From Rhodococcus sp. Leaf247 (GTDB lineage Bacteria > Actinomycetota > Actinomycetes > Mycobacteriales > Mycobacteriaceae): a stretch of 64,000 nucleotides of DNA. How positions within the stretch are numbered: position 1 is the first letter of the stretch; every line of letters starts with the position of its first letter. The position numbers were made by a program, and so were the translations under genes. Positions 27,193 to 36,905 of this stretch are shown here, one piece after another. The stretch lies in the NCBI RefSeq assembly GCF_001426185.1, contig NZ_LMRP01000003.1, positions 248,001 through 312,000 of the forward strand. Reading direction: 5' to 3'. The notes under the pieces were generated by a model. That model saw nothing but the letters and a program-made list of their open reading frames with translations, made no database searches and was not told the DNA's origin.

Positions 27193-28914
27193 ATGGGTGG
27201 GTCGACGCTCTCCAGAACCGGGATCGCTGCAGTGGCACTCGCCGCGGTCGTCGGATCGACGCTCGTGGCGTGCAGTTCCGAGGACACCCGGATTCCGTCC
27301 ATCGGGTACGCCGTCGACAACACGATCTCGACTTACAACGCCGGAACGACGGAGGGCTCGTCCTCCGGCGCGGTGCAGGCGTTCGCGCGCGTGCTCCCCG
27401 GCTTCAGCGTCACGGCGCCCAGCGGTGGCGCGGTGAGCGACACCGACATCGGCACAGCCGTCGAGGTGCCCGGTGAGCAGCAGGTCATCACGTACACCAT
27501 CGCCGCGCCCGCCGTGTGGTCCGACGGTGTGCCGATGACCTGCGACGACATGGTTCTCGCCTGGGCGGCGCGCAGCGGCCGGACGGACGTCGCCGGTGCG
27601 CCGGTCTTCGACGCCGCCTCCACGGCCGGATACGCCGACATCGAGCGGATCGACTGCGCGCCCGCCGACAAGGTCGCCACCGTGACGTTCCGATCCGGCC
27701 GCAGCTACGTCGACTGGCGGTCCCTCTTCGGGGCCGGGTCGATGATGCCCGCTCATGTGGCTGCCCGGATCGCAGGAGTGCCCGACATCGTCGGCACTCT
27801 GGCCGGAGGTGACCAGGAGGCTCTCGGTCGCGTCGGCGCAGCGTGGAACACGGCGTGGACCCTCACGCCGGCACCCTCCGGGGAGCCCGGAACGCTCGAT
27901 CCCGCAGTCTTCGTCTCCGCCGGACCGTTCCGTGTCGACGCCTATTCCGTCGACGACGGCCTGGTCCTGGTGCCGAACGAGAAATGGTGGGGAATCCCCG
28001 CCGGTACCGATCGCATCGTGGTCTGGCCCAAGGGAGCCGACATCGCGGCCAAGGCTGCGTCGGGCGACATCGAAGTGGTCGACGCCGACGGCGGCACGGC
28101 CACCCCGGACGGGTTCACCGCGACCTCGCAGCCGTCGTTCGGAATCGAACAGTTGGTGATGGCGACGTCGGGTGTCTTCGCCGATCCCGCCGCTCGTCGC
28201 GCCTTCGCGGCGTGCGTTCCCCGCGGCGACCTCTTCGCGCAGCACGGGCACCCCGGGTACGAGCAGGCGACCGGGAGGGGATCGAGCATCGTCGACAGTC
28301 GGACCACCTTGCCGTCCACACTGGCGTACCGGACGGTGGCGGGCACTGCCGCGGAGCGATACCGCGCACCCGACGTCGCCGGTGTCACGGCCGGTCTCGC
28401 CGAGGCGGGCCTCACCGATCCGGTGGTCCGCATCGGCTACCTCGGACCCGACACCCGACGCGCTGCCGTCGTCGCGCAGATCGCTGCCGCGTGCGCACCG
28501 ATGGGTATCGACGTCGTCGACTCGGCGTCGGCGACGTTCACGCCCGCCGCTCTGCGCGCGGGCCAGGTCGATGTGGTGTTGGCGTCGACGGCCGGTCAGG
28601 CGGGCGCGACCGGAACGTCGTCCGCGGACCCAGCACGCTTCGCGCTTCGCGGAGGCCAGGGAGTCAATGTCGGCGGATACGCCAACCCCAGGATCGATCA
28701 ACTGGTCGACCAGCTCGCGGTCGACCAGTCCGACGCGACAGTGTTGTCCGCTGCGGTCGAGGCCGAGAACATCCTGTGGACGGACATGCCGTCACTGCCT
28801 CTCTACAACGCTCCGAGAGTCACGGCCGTGGCGTCGGGAATGCGCGGTGTCGAGTCGAATCCGACCGTCGCCGGCGCGGGATGGAACATGGACAAATGGA
28901 TACTGGTCGGATGA
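27193..28914 (+). CDS. ABC-transporter substrate-binding lipoprotein (SBP family 5)
   Basis: A 573-residue exported lipoprotein. The signal peptide ends in LVAC with Cys27 as the lipid attachment site. The body has the oligopeptide/dipeptide-binding (family 5) plan: VWSDGVPMTCDDMVLAWAA in the N-lobe, then NEKWWG and, near the end, GYANPRIDQLVDQLA with W-x-D-MPSLPLYN. Ligand is probably a peptide, but no permease or ATPase genes are adjacent. The M. tuberculosis counterpart Rv2585c is likewise placed after secF, which suggests a conserved relation with the Sec genes rather than with a transporter. It overlaps apt (ATGA). Confidence 0.9.
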   Translation: MGGSTLSRTGIAAVALAAVVGSTLVACSSEDTRIPSIGYAVDNTISTYNAGTTEGSSSGAVQAFARVLPGFSVTAPSGGAVSDTDIGTAVEVPGEQQVITYTIAAPAVWSDGVPMTCDDMVLAWAARSGRTDVAGAPVFDAASTAGYADIERIDCAPADKVATVTFRSGRSYVDWRSLFGAGSMMPAHVAARIAGVPDIVGTLAGGDQEALGRVGAAWNTAWTLTPAPSGEPGTLDPAVFVSAGPFRVDAYSVDDGLVLVPNEKWWGIPAGTDRIVVWPKGADIAAKAASGDIEVVDADGGTATPDGFTATSQPSFGIEQLVMATSGVFADPAARRAFAACVPRGDLFAQHGHPGYEQATGRGSSIVDSRTTLPSTLAYRTVAGTAAERYRAPDVAGVTAGLAEAGLTDPVVRIGYLGPDTRRAAVVAQIAAACAPMGIDVVDSASATFTPAALRAGQVDVVLASTAGQAGATGTSSADPARFALRGGQGVNVGGYANPRIDQLVDQLAVDQSDATVLSAAVEAENILWTDMPSLPLYNAPRVTAVASGMRGVESNPTVAGAGWNMDKWILVG

Positions 28915-29456
28915 GTGACAACGTGATCGTGGACGAGGCCGGGGCGGACGTCGTCGCACGGCTCACCCGCTGGGCGGACGACTTCCCCGAGCCGGGTGTC
29001 CGCTTCGCCGACCTGACGCCCGTGTTCGCCGATGCCCGGGGTCTGCGCACGGTCATCGACGCGTTGGCCGAGGCCGGTCGCGACGTCGATGCCGTCGCCG
29101 GAATCGATGCGCGTGGATTCCTTCTCGGTGCGGGCGTCGCGCTGGCATTGGGCACCGGAGTCATCGCGGTCCGCAAGGCCGGCAAGCTGCCTCCGCCGGT
29201 CCACCACCAGGCGTACGAGCTCGAATACGGCACCGCCGAGCTGGAGATCTCCGCGGAGGGCATCGACCTCGACGGGCGACGCATTCTGATCGTGGACGAC
29301 GTTCTCGCCACCGGTGGCACCCTCGAGGCGGCCGCCGAACTGCTCACCCGGTGCGGCGCCATAGTCGTCGGTGCGGCCGTGGTTCTCGAGGTGGAAGTTC
29401 TGGGGGGTCGCGCGCGTTGGAAGCATGGTCCCCTGACCACGCTCGGCGTGGTCTGA
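28911..29456 (+). CDS. apt: Adenine phosphoribosyltransferase
   Basis: A 181-residue type I phosphoribosyltransferase converting adenine and PRPP to AMP. The PRPP motif is RILIVDDVLATGGT, the pyrophosphate loop AGIDARGFLLGAGVAL, and the hood residues include KAGKLPPPVHHQAYELEYG. It lies between the lipoprotein gene and relA, as Rv2584c does in M. tuberculosis; both are nucleotide enzymes, so purine salvage and ppGpp metabolism are neighbours. Confidence 0.95.
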   Translation: MSDNVIVDEAGADVVARLTRWADDFPEPGVRFADLTPVFADARGLRTVIDALAEAGRDVDAVAGIDARGFLLGAGVALALGTGVIAVRKAGKLPPPVHHQAYELEYGTAELEISAEGIDLDGRRILIVDDVLATGGTLEAAAELLTRCGAIVVGAAVVLEVEVLGGRARWKHGPLTTLGVV

Positions 29457-29548
29457 CCAGTCCCGCTCGAGACGAAATACGACCGTGCCCGGTGCACGGC
29501 TGTGCCGACGGCTAAAGTTTCAGTCGAGCAGCTGAGGAGGTGTCGACC

Positions 29549-31996
29549 ATGACGCGTTACATCGGTCCTACCGCGCCGGAGTCCCACGCCCCCGATCCCG
29601 ACGCCGCGGTTCCCGGCGTCCCGGTTCCCGATGTCCCGGTTCCCGATGGCTCCGGTTCCACTGCGCCCGTATCATCCGTCCCGATCGAGGACGCCGCGGC
29701 TGCGCCCGTCGAGCAGCCCGAAGCGAGCGTCACGCCGACCGCGCCGTCGTCTGCATCCAGGCGAGTGCGCGCACGCCTGGCACGACGCATCACCGCGCAG
29801 CGCAACACCGCGGTCAAGCCGGTGCTGGAGCCGTTGGCCGGCACACACCGCACTCTTTACCCGAAGGCGGACCTCGGGCTGCTGCAGCGTGCCTACGACG
29901 TGGCCGACGAGCGTCACGCGACTCAGATGCGCAAGTCCGGCGATCCGTACATCACGCATCCTCTGGCCGTCGCCAACATCCTGGCCGAGCTGGGAATGGA
30001 CACGACCACTCTGGTCGCCGCCCTGCTCCACGACACCGTCGAGGACACCGGGTATTCGCTGGAGCAGTTGCGCGCCGAGTTCGGTGACGAGGTCGCGCAT
30101 CTGGTCGACGGCGTCACCAAACTCGACAAGGTCGCGCTGGGAACTGCGGCCGAGGGCGAGACCATCCGCAAGATGATCATCGCGATGGCGCGTGATCCAC
30201 GGGTTCTGGTGATCAAGGTCGCGGATCGTCTCCACAACATGCGCACGATGCGTTTCCTGCCTCCGGAGAAGCAGGCACGCAAGGCCAAGGAGACTCTCGA
30301 AGTCATTGCGCCACTCGCTCATCGACTGGGTATGGCGACGGTCAAATGGGAGCTCGAGGACTTGGCGTTCGCCATCCTGCATCCCAAGAAGTACGACGAG
30401 ATCGTCCGTCTGGTCGCCGACCGCGCACCGTCCCGCGACACGTATCTGGCCAAGGTGCGCGCGGAGATCAATGCGACGCTCTCCGCGTCGCGGATCAGTG
30501 CCGTCGTCGAGGGGCGTCCGAAGCACTACTGGTCGATCTATCAGAAGATGATCGTCAAGGGTCGCGACTTCGACGACATCCACGACCTGGTCGGGGTGCG
30601 CATCCTGTGCGACGAGATCCGTGACTGCTACGCCGCAGTCGGCGTCGTGCATTCGCTGTGGCAGCCGATGGCCGGGCGGTTCAAGGACTACATCGCGCAG
30701 CCGCGTTACGGGGTCTACCAGTCGCTGCACACCACGGTCGTCGGCCCCGAGGGCAAGCCACTCGAGGTGCAGATCCGTACGCGCGACATGCACCGCACTG
30801 CCGAGTTCGGCATCGCGGCGCACTGGCGCTACAAGGAGACCAAGGGTCGCCACTCCGGTGACGCCACCGAGCTCGACGACATGGCGTGGATGCGCCAGTT
30901 GCTCGACTGGCAGCGTGAAGCCGCCGACCCGGGGGAGTTCCTCGAGTCGCTGCGCTACGACCTCGCGGTCAAGGAGATCTTCGTCTTCACCCCGAAGGGT
31001 GATGTCGTGACACTGCCCGCCGGGTCGTGTCCGGTGGACTTCGCGTACGCCGTCCACACCGAGGTGGGTAACCGCTGCATCGGCGCTCGCGTCAACGGAC
31101 GCCTCGTTGCGCTCGAACGCCAACTCGAGAACGGCGAGGTCGTCGAGGTCTTCACCTCGAAGGCCATGACAGCCGGACCGAGTCGCGACTGGGCCACGTT
31201 CGTCGCGTCGCCGCGCGCCAAGACGAAGATTCGTCAGTGGTTCGCGAAGGAGCGCCGCGAGGAAGCCCTCGAGGCCGGCAAGGACGCCATTGCCAAGGAG
31301 GTGCGGCGCGGGGGACTGCCGTTGCAGCGCCTGATGAACGGCGAGTCGATGTCGGCCATCGCTCACGAACTCCGGTACGTCGACGTGTCCGCGCTGTACA
31401 CGGCGGTCGGTGAGAACCACGTCTCGGCGCAGCACGTCGTGCAACGGCTCGTCGCGCATCTCGGAGGCGTCGGCGACGTCGAGGAGGAGCTGGCAGAACG
31501 CTCCACGCCGTCGACGATTCCGACGCGTCCCCGTCGTGTCGGTGACGCCGGTGTCATGGTCTCGGGTGCGGAGGGCGTCGTCGCCAAGTTGGCGAAGTGC
31601 TGCACCCCGGTGCCGGGCGACGACATCATGGGCTTCGTGACGCGCGGCGGCTCCGTCAGCGTGCACCGCACCGACTGCACCAACGCAGGATCGCTGCAAC
31701 AGCAGTCGGAACGACTCATCGAGGTCGAGTGGGCCCCGTCACCGTCGTCGGTGTTCCTCGTCGCGATCCAGATCGAGGCGCTGGACCGTCACCGCCTGCT
31801 GTCGGACGTCACGAAGGCGCTCGCGGACGAGAAGGTCAACATCCTGTCGGCGTCGGTCACCACGTCCGGTGATCGAGTGGCCATCTCCAAGTTCACCTTC
31901 GAGATGGGCGATCCCAAGCACCTGGGGCACGTGCTCAACGTGGTCCGCAACGTCGAGGGTGTCTACGACGTGTATCGCCTGACCTCGGCTGCCTGA
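29549..31996 (+). CDS. relA: Bifunctional (p)ppGpp synthetase/hydrolase
   Basis: An 815-residue Rel protein making and degrading (p)ppGpp in the stringent response. Order of domains: a Pro/Val/Asp-rich N-terminal extension (1-70), HD hydrolase (HD pair near 161 in [14 protein letters not shown]), synthetase ([23 protein letters not shown]), TGS (near 475-535), and a C-terminal ACT domain. Both activities look intact. ATG 29549 was chosen as GAGGAGG at 29534-29540 ends 8 bases before it; TAAAGT at 29513-29518 may be the -10 element. It is convergent with ppiB across repeat copy C. Confidence 0.96.
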   Translation: MTRYIGPTAPESHAPDPDAAVPGVPVPDVPVPDGSGSTAPVSSVPIEDAAAAPVEQPEASVTPTAPSSASRRVRARLARRITAQRNTAVKPVLEPLAGTHRTLYPKADLGLLQRAYDVADERHATQMRKSGDPYITHPLAVANILAELGMDTTTLVAALLHDTVEDTGYSLEQLRAEFGDEVAHLVDGVTKLDKVALGTAAEGETIRKMIIAMARDPRVLVIKVADRLHNMRTMRFLPPEKQARKAKETLEVIAPLAHRLGMATVKWELEDLAFAILHPKKYDEIVRLVADRAPSRDTYLAKVRAEINATLSASRISAVVEGRPKHYWSIYQKMIVKGRDFDDIHDLVGVRILCDEIRDCYAAVGVVHSLWQPMAGRFKDYIAQPRYGVYQSLHTTVVGPEGKPLEVQIRTRDMHRTAEFGIAAHWRYKETKGRHSGDATELDDMAWMRQLLDWQREAADPGEFLESLRYDLAVKEIFVFTPKGDVVTLPAGSCPVDFAYAVHTEVGNRCIGARVNGRLVALERQLENGEVVEVFTSKAMTAGPSRDWATFVASPRAKTKIRQWFAKERREEALEAGKDAIAKEVRRGGLPLQRLMNGESMSAIAHELRYVDVSALYTAVGENHVSAQHVVQRLVAHLGGVGDVEEELAERSTPSTIPTRPRRVGDAGVMVSGAEGVVAKLAKCCTPVPGDDIMGFVTRGGSVSVHRTDCTNAGSLQQQSERLIEVEWAPSPSSVFLVAIQIEALDRHRLLSDVTKALADEKVNILSASVTTSGDRVAISKFTFEMGDPKHLGHVLNVVRNVEGVYDVYRLTSAA

Positions 31997-32005
31997 CGCA
32001 ACCCT

Positions 32006-32074
32006 CCCCGCGAGTACGTCCGAAGTGTCGTGATCCCGTACGGAATCACGACACTGTCGGCGTACTCGCTGGGG
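32006..32074. repeat. Intergenic palindromic repeat, copy C
   Basis: Left arm CCCCGCGAGTACGTCCGAAG-TGTCGTGAT pairs with the sequence ATCACGACACTGTCGGCGTA-CTCGCTGGGG around CCCGTACGGA. It fills the space between the convergent relA and ppiB genes, where it could serve as a bidirectional terminator. Confidence 0.85.
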
Positions 32075-32103
32075 GCTCACGGGGAGGTTGCGAGGGTGAG
32101 CGG

Positions 32104-32973
32104 TCAGACCAGGTCGAGCTGGACCGTGTTCAGGGTCGTGGGAAGCGCGGGAGCGCCGTCCTGGGCGCCACCCTCGACTCCGGCAGCGGCGATCTTGTCC
32201 AGGGTCGCCAGCCCGGCCTCGTCGATGGTGCCGAAGACGGTGTAGTTCGGCGGCAACTGGGAGTCGCCGTAGACCAGGAAGAACTGGCTGCCGTTTGTGT
32301 CGGCACCGGCATTGGCCATGGCGATCGTTCCCCGCGGGTACAGAACGGGGGACTGGAGCGCGGACGGGTCGTCGGCGTACTGATCGGTGGGGAACTCGTT
32401 GGCGTACTGGTACCCGGGACCACCGGTTCCGGCGCCCGTGGGGTCACCGCATTGCAGGACCTTCAGACTGTCCGCGGTGGTGAGTCGATGGCACGGCGTG
32501 TTGTCGTAGTACGTCTGACCCGCCAGCGACGCGAAGCTGTTGACGGTGCAGGGCGCCTCGGCGGCGTTCAGGGACAATCCGATCGGGCCCTGGCTGGTGT
32601 CCATGCTGACGCTGACGTTCTCGTTCGTCGTCGGCACGTTCTCGGTCTGCGGGGCGTTCGCGGGCTTCGCAGCCTGGCCGCCGGCAGGGTAGGCGCAGGT
32701 CACGGTCTCGGGCAGAGGCTCCGATCTCCCGGCGGGCAGCATGCCTTCGGGAGTCGACGACTCGCTGGTGGGTGCATCGGCAGCCTCGACCGCGTCGTCC
32801 CCTCCGCGGGTCACACCTACGGCGATCGCGACGCCACCGATCACGACCACGAGTCCGATGACCGCGGCGGCGATGGTGGTCTGCTTGCGTCGGCGAGCGC
32901 GCGCTGCTCGGGATTCGAGCTGGCGTTCGAGCTTCCGCTTGGCAGCTTCACGTCGTTGTTCGTTCGTCGGCAC
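32104..32973 (-). CDS. ppiB: Membrane-anchored peptidyl-prolyl cis-trans isomerase
   Basis: A 289-residue cyclophilin-type isomerase with a charged N-terminus, one transmembrane helix (residues about 34-55), a Ser/Pro-rich linker and an extracytoplasmic cyclophilin domain. Cyclophilin core motifs are ALYPRGTIAMANAG-like (VLYPRGTIAMANAGADTNGS), QFFLVYGD and YTVFGTID. It likely assists folding of exported proteins. GTG 32973 was chosen for the GAGGAA 8 bases upstream. The homologue is Rv2582. It is divergent from the metallo-hydrolase gene. Confidence 0.92.
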   Translation of the reverse strand: MPTNEQRREAAKRKLERQLESRAARARRRKQTTIAAAVIGLVVVIGGVAIAVGVTRGGDDAVEAADAPTSESSTPEGMLPAGRSEPLPETVTCAYPAGGQAAKPANAPQTENVPTTNENVSVSMDTSQGPIGLSLNAAEAPCTVNSFASLAGQTYYDNTPCHRLTTADSLKVLQCGDPTGAGTGGPGYQYANEFPTDQYADDPSALQSPVLYPRGTIAMANAGADTNGSQFFLVYGDSQLPPNYTVFGTIDEAGLATLDKIAAAGVEGGAQDGAPALPTTLNTVQLDLV

Positions 32974-33070
32974 GGTTGGCGTTCCTCTTCTCGCTGGAGC
33001 GGGTGAGCAGCAAAAGTGTGCCAGGCTTTCCTGAGAGCGTCCTGACCCGGTCACCGGCTTCTCGCCCGGA

Positions 33071-33101
33071 TTGTCGTCCCGTGACGGTGACCACCTAGTC
33101 T
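33071..33101 (+). promoter_or_regulatory. Candidate promoter, metallo-hydrolase/hisS unit
   Basis: TTGTCG (33071-33076), 19 bases of spacing and TAGTCT (33096-33101) give a plausible promoter about 39 bases before the GTG at 33140. Confidence 0.4.
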
Positions 33102-33139
33102 GGTGTTTTCTCCCGATCACTCCTGAGGAGTCCTTCACT

Positions 33140-33808
33140 GTGCGTGTCACCGGATTCCCCGCCGGCATGTTCCAGACGAACTGCTACGTCGTGTCCCTGG
33201 ACGACTCGGCCGAATGCTTCGTCGTCGACCCTGGCCAGGAAGCGGCCGCGCCGCTCTACTCGTTCCTGGACGAGGCCGGACTCGTTCCGGTCGCGGTGCT
33301 GCTGACCCACGGTCACCTCGACCACATGTGGGACGCCACGCCGGTGTGCGCGAAGTTCGACATTCCGCTGTACGTCCATCCGGACGACCGGCACATGCTG
33401 ACGGACCCGGCGTCGGGAATCGGTCCGGTGCTCGCACCCTTGATCGCGAACTCGACCTTCGAGGAACCTGCGGCGGTCATCGAACTGGCTCACGACGACC
33501 AGCTGTCCGTGGCCGGGATCGACATCACGGTGTCCCACACTCCCGGTCACACCCGTGGCTCGGTGGTGTTCGGTGTGCACACAGGGGAGCACAGAGCGAT
33601 CTTCTCCGGGGACACCCTGTTCGCCGGTTCCATCGGTCGGTCCGACCTTCCCGGCGGGAATCACGAACAGCTCCTCGCGTCCATCGAGACGTCGTTGCTG
33701 TGTCTCGACGACGAGACCACCGTCCTCCCCGGTCACGGTGACACGACGAGCATCGGCGCCGAGCGGGCCGGCAATCCGTTCCTGACCGGCCTCGGCGGTG
33801 CGCGATGA
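33140..33808 (+). CDS. MBL-fold metallo-hydrolase, glyoxalase-II-like (Rv2581c type)
   Basis: A 222-residue metallo-beta-lactamase-fold enzyme with the complete metal motif [12 protein letters not shown] (HxHxDH), the second ligand in [13 protein letters not shown], Asp in [13 protein letters not shown] and the last His in VLPGHGD. The family includes glyoxalase II and persulfide dioxygenases; substrate is not certain. GTG 33140 has TGAGGAG 9 bases upstream. It overlaps hisS (ATGA), a pairing conserved in mycobacteria. Confidence 0.9.
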   Translation: MRVTGFPAGMFQTNCYVVSLDDSAECFVVDPGQEAAAPLYSFLDEAGLVPVAVLLTHGHLDHMWDATPVCAKFDIPLYVHPDDRHMLTDPASGIGPVLAPLIANSTFEEPAAVIELAHDDQLSVAGIDITVSHTPGHTRGSVVFGVHTGEHRAIFSGDTLFAGSIGRSDLPGGNHEQLLASIETSLLCLDDETTVLPGHGDTTSIGAERAGNPFLTGLGGAR

Positions 33809-35088
33809 GCGCCGACGGCACGAAGATCCACCCCTTCGCAGCTCCCAAGGGTGTCCCGGACTACCTGCCGCCCGACTCGGCGACCTTCCTCGCCGTACGG
33901 GACGGCCTGACCGCTGCTGCCCGGGCGGCCGGGTACGGCCACATCGAGTTGCCGATCTTCGAGGACACCGCGCTGTTCGCGCGCGGCGTCGGTGAATCGA
34001 CCGACGTGGTCAGCAAGGAGATGTACACCTTCGCGGACAAGGGCGACCGCAGTGTGACGTTGCGCCCGGAAGGCACAGCGGGCGTGATGCGGGCAGTCAT
34101 CGAGCACAGCCTCGATCGCGGCGCTCTGCCGGTCAAGGTGAGCTACTCCGGGCCGTTCTTCCGCTACGAGCGACCCCAAGCCGGCCGATATCGTCAGCTC
34201 CAGCAGGTCGGCGTCGAGGCGATCGGTGTCGACGACCCCGCCCTCGACGCGGAGGTCATCGCGATCGCCGACGCAGGATTCCGCAGCCTCGGTCTCACCG
34301 GATTCCGGCTCGAGATCACCTCTCTCGGCGACGACACCTGCCGTCCGCAGTACCGAGAGTTGCTGCAGCAGTTCCTGTTCGACCTTCCTCTCGACGAGGA
34401 GACTCGGCGCCGCGCGGAGATCAACCCGTTGCGAGTGCTCGACGACAAACGCCCGCACGTGCGGGAGATGACCGCCGACGCGCCCCTGATGATGGACCAC
34501 CTCTCGGAGTCGGCGAACGAGCACTTCGCCACCGTTCGCGCGCACCTCGACGCGATGGGCGTGCCGTACGTCGTCAATCCCCGCATGGTGCGTGGCCTCG
34601 ACTACTACACGAAGACCACGTTCGAGTTCGTCCACGACGGCCTGGGCGCTCAGTCCGGTATCGGTGGCGGCGGCCGCTACGACGGCCTGATGGCTCAACT
34701 GGGCGGACAACCGTTGTCGGGCATCGGCTTCGGTCTGGGAGTCGATCGCACGGTCCTCGCCCTGGCCGCGGAAGGGGTCTCACCTGCGTCCACCGCGCGG
34801 TGCGAGGTCTACGGGGTTCCCATGGGTGCCGACGCGAAGCTGCGGTTGTCCGTCATCGCGCATCAGCTGCGCGCCGAGGGGATCAGGGTCGACCTGTCCT
34901 ACGGCGACCGCGGGATGAAGGGCGCCATGAAGGGCGCCGACCGTTCGGGTGCACGGATCGCCCTCGTCCTCGGAGATCGTGACCTCGAATCGGAGGAGAT
35001 CGGCGTCAAGGACCTCTCCACGGGTTCGCAGACGTCGGTCCCGCTGTCGGAGGTCGTCGCCCGCGTGCGGGCAGCGCTGTCGGAGTGA
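33805..35088 (+). CDS. hisS: Histidine--tRNA ligase
   Basis: A 427-residue class II histidyl-tRNA synthetase. Motif 1 is [20 protein letters not shown], motif 2 is [17 protein letters not shown], the His-binding signature [11 protein letters not shown], and motif 3 is [11 protein letters not shown]; the C-terminal anticodon-binding domain is residues 330-427. It is translated from an ATG overlapping the preceding stop and is followed 7 bases later by a membrane-protein gene. Confidence 0.97.
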   Translation: MSADGTKIHPFAAPKGVPDYLPPDSATFLAVRDGLTAAARAAGYGHIELPIFEDTALFARGVGESTDVVSKEMYTFADKGDRSVTLRPEGTAGVMRAVIEHSLDRGALPVKVSYSGPFFRYERPQAGRYRQLQQVGVEAIGVDDPALDAEVIAIADAGFRSLGLTGFRLEITSLGDDTCRPQYRELLQQFLFDLPLDEETRRRAEINPLRVLDDKRPHVREMTADAPLMMDHLSESANEHFATVRAHLDAMGVPYVVNPRMVRGLDYYTKTTFEFVHDGLGAQSGIGGGGRYDGLMAQLGGQPLSGIGFGLGVDRTVLALAAEGVSPASTARCEVYGVPMGADAKLRLSVIAHQLRAEGIRVDLSYGDRGMKGAMKGADRSGARIALVLGDRDLESEEIGVKDLSTGSQTSVPLSEVVARVRAALSE

Positions 35089-35095
35089 GGTAGTC

Positions 35096-35722
35096 ATGGT
35101 CGATCGCGGCGTGGTGGCACTGGATCTGGTGCCCACCGAGCTCATCGTGCCCAGACTGCGCGTGGCGGGCGCCGTCTTCGCGCTGGTCGGCGCCGTGCTC
35201 GGTGCCGTGGCGGCGTTCCTCATCAATCCCGTCGTCGGAGTGGTGCTGGGCATCGCACTGGTCGCCACGGCCGCGTTCGCGGTGGTGTCGGGCGGACGGC
35301 GCCGTGTCTGGATCGACCACGGCGTGGTGAGCAGGCGAGGAGCGCTGCGCGTGCGACGGGTCAACATGTCCGACGCCACCAGGGTCGAGATCATCGTGCG
35401 GGTCGCTCGGGTGAGCCAGGTGCTGCTGCGCGTCGGCGACTCGTCCGGCGACGTCACCGTCGGCGTCGCGATGTACACCGACGACGGTGGACGTGAACTC
35501 CAGCCGATCGCGCTCCGGGCACTTGCCGACGCGCTGTCCCGCTCGGCGCTGGCCTCCGCGCTCGCCGTGTCGTCGGTGCTGGTGACCCAATTGCGCGCGG
35601 AGGCACGGGAAGCCGGGCTGCTGGAACGACCGCTGTTCCGTGCGATCGGTGTGGTGCGGGAGTCCGGTCGGGCTCCCGCCACCGTCCTCACCGATGCCGA
35701 GGTCGCGGCGCTGACAGCCTGA
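35096..35722 (+). CDS. Membrane protein of unknown function, 208 aa
   Basis: A 208-residue protein with two close transmembrane segments (LRVAGAVFALVGAVLGAVAA and NPVVGVVLGIALVATAAFAV) followed by a soluble part resembling a PH-like beta-sheet (RRRVWIDHGVVSRRGALRVRR, VEIIVRVARVSQVLLRVGD) and a C-terminal helical region. This topology is typical of actinobacterial proteins with a bacterial PH-like domain, but no clear family was recognised. It lies 7 bases downstream of hisS and so is probably the last gene of that operon, convergent with the TetR gene 5 bases away. Confidence 0.7.
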   Translation: MVDRGVVALDLVPTELIVPRLRVAGAVFALVGAVLGAVAAFLINPVVGVVLGIALVATAAFAVVSGGRRRVWIDHGVVSRRGALRVRRVNMSDATRVEIIVRVARVSQVLLRVGDSSGDVTVGVAMYTDDGGRELQPIALRALADALSRSALASALAVSSVLVTQLRAEAREAGLLERPLFRAIGVVRESGRAPATVLTDAEVAALTA

Positions 35723-35727
35723 CCGTG

Positions 35728-36405
35728 CTACGCGGAGATCTCCGAGAGCACGTCGCGGGCACGTGAGTTGAGCGTGGTCGTGGGGTCCCGCCACCCCAGC
35801 ACTCGAACTGCCGCGTCGGCGATGGCGTCGGGTGTCGCCACCACCTCGGCGGACTGGGATTCGAGATCCGACCGAGCGTTGATCACCGTTTCGACGATGC
35901 GGAACGGCAGCCGAACGGTGTCGTCGGCCGAATCGACGGTGCCGATCGACTCGAGGGCGGCGCGCGAGAATTCCGCATACAGCGCCATCAGATCGATGCG
36001 CCGAGCCCGGAAATGTTCGAAGCGCTCCGTCCGCAGTTCCGGGATCAGATACAGCGCGCCCAGATTCCATCGCGACGTCATCAGTTGGCCGGCGTCGAAC
36101 CACACCAACGCATACAGGGCGGTGGGGGCGTCGACCGTGACGTCGCGGAGCGCCACCGCGCAGGCGAGAGGCGCATCCACCGTGCCGACCAGCAGGGCGG
36201 CCAGCATGTCGTCCTTGGTGGCGAAGTGGTGGTACAGCGACGCCTGGCGGACGCCCACCGCGTCCGCGATCATCCTGGTCGAGGTGCTGGTGAACCCCCG
36301 AGTGGTGAACAGCTCCGCGGCGGCGTCGAGGATCTCCTCCCGCGCCGTGGCGCCGGGCCGCTTGCGGGTGGTGAGCCGGGGGCGCCCGGCGCCGGTCGTC
36401 GTCAT
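35728..36405 (-). CDS. TetR-family transcriptional regulator
   Basis: A 225-residue TetR-type regulator. The N-terminal helix-turn-helix is AREEILDAAAELFTTRGFTS to IADAVGVRQASLYHHFATKD, residues 20-68; the remaining ligand-binding part is helical with no recognised subfamily. It is the third gene of the photolyase-DUF3237-TetR operon, only 8 bases after the DUF3237 stop, and may autoregulate it. Ligand unknown. Confidence 0.9.
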   Translation of the reverse strand: MTTTGAGRPRLTTRKRPGATAREEILDAAAELFTTRGFTSTSTRMIADAVGVRQASLYHHFATKDDMLAALLVGTVDAPLACAVALRDVTVDAPTALYALVWFDAGQLMTSRWNLGALYLIPELRTERFEHFRARRIDLMALYAEFSRAALESIGTVDSADDTVRLPFRIVETVINARSDLESQSAEVVATPDAIADAAVRVLGWRDPTTTLNSRARDVLSEISA

Positions 36406-36413
36406 CGCGCGGC

Positions 36414-36905
36414 CTAGGTGACGAGGAACGCGTCGACGATCGTGTCCGTACCGCGTCGGGAACCCGAGGTCACGACGACGGCCCTGTTCAGGTAGGCGAG
36501 GGAGCGGATCGACGTCGAGACGGCCAGCGTTCCGCGGAAGTAGTACAGCGCGGTGTCGACGTCCTCACCCCGGTCGAGTGCCTCCGTCACCTCCGCGGAC
36601 CCGAAGCGGATGCCGGTCAACGTCAGACGGACGACAGCACTCTCGTCGTCGGTGTCGACATCCGCGAGAAGGTCGATCTCGTAGGCCGCGGAGCCGTCCG
36701 CGCGGACCCGGACGTGTTCCGCGCCGCTCGGGCGGACGACGGCCTCGAGACCGGGCCCGCTGAGCACGCCGCCGACCACAGTCGCCACCGACTGCGTGTC
36801 GCCGAGATGGACCGTGTCGGACGTCCGAACCACGATGCGGAACAGAGGTTCGAGCGTCGGCAGAGTGGGATCGGACGACTCGTGCGTGGGAAGGGGTTCG
36901 GTCAC
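36414..36905 (-). CDS. DUF3237-family protein
   Basis: A 163-residue beta-barrel-like protein of the DUF3237 family. The family pattern is seen as LEPLFRIVVRTSDTVHLGDT, VVGGVLSGPGLEAVV, the VRADGSAAYEIDLLADVDTD segment and ALYYFRGTLAVSTSIRSLAYLNRAV. Function is unknown. GTG 36905 overlaps the stop of the upstream photolyase gene (GTGA), so the two are translationally coupled. A steroid- or hydrocarbon-related role has been suggested for relatives only by context; here the context is UV repair. Confidence 0.8.
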   Translation of the reverse strand: MTEPLPTHESSDPTLPTLEPLFRIVVRTSDTVHLGDTQSVATVVGGVLSGPGLEAVVRPSGAEHVRVRADGSAAYEIDLLADVDTDDESAVVRLTLTGIRFGSAEVTEALDRGEDVDTALYYFRGTLAVSTSIRSLAYLNRAVVVTSGSRRGTDTIVDAFLVT

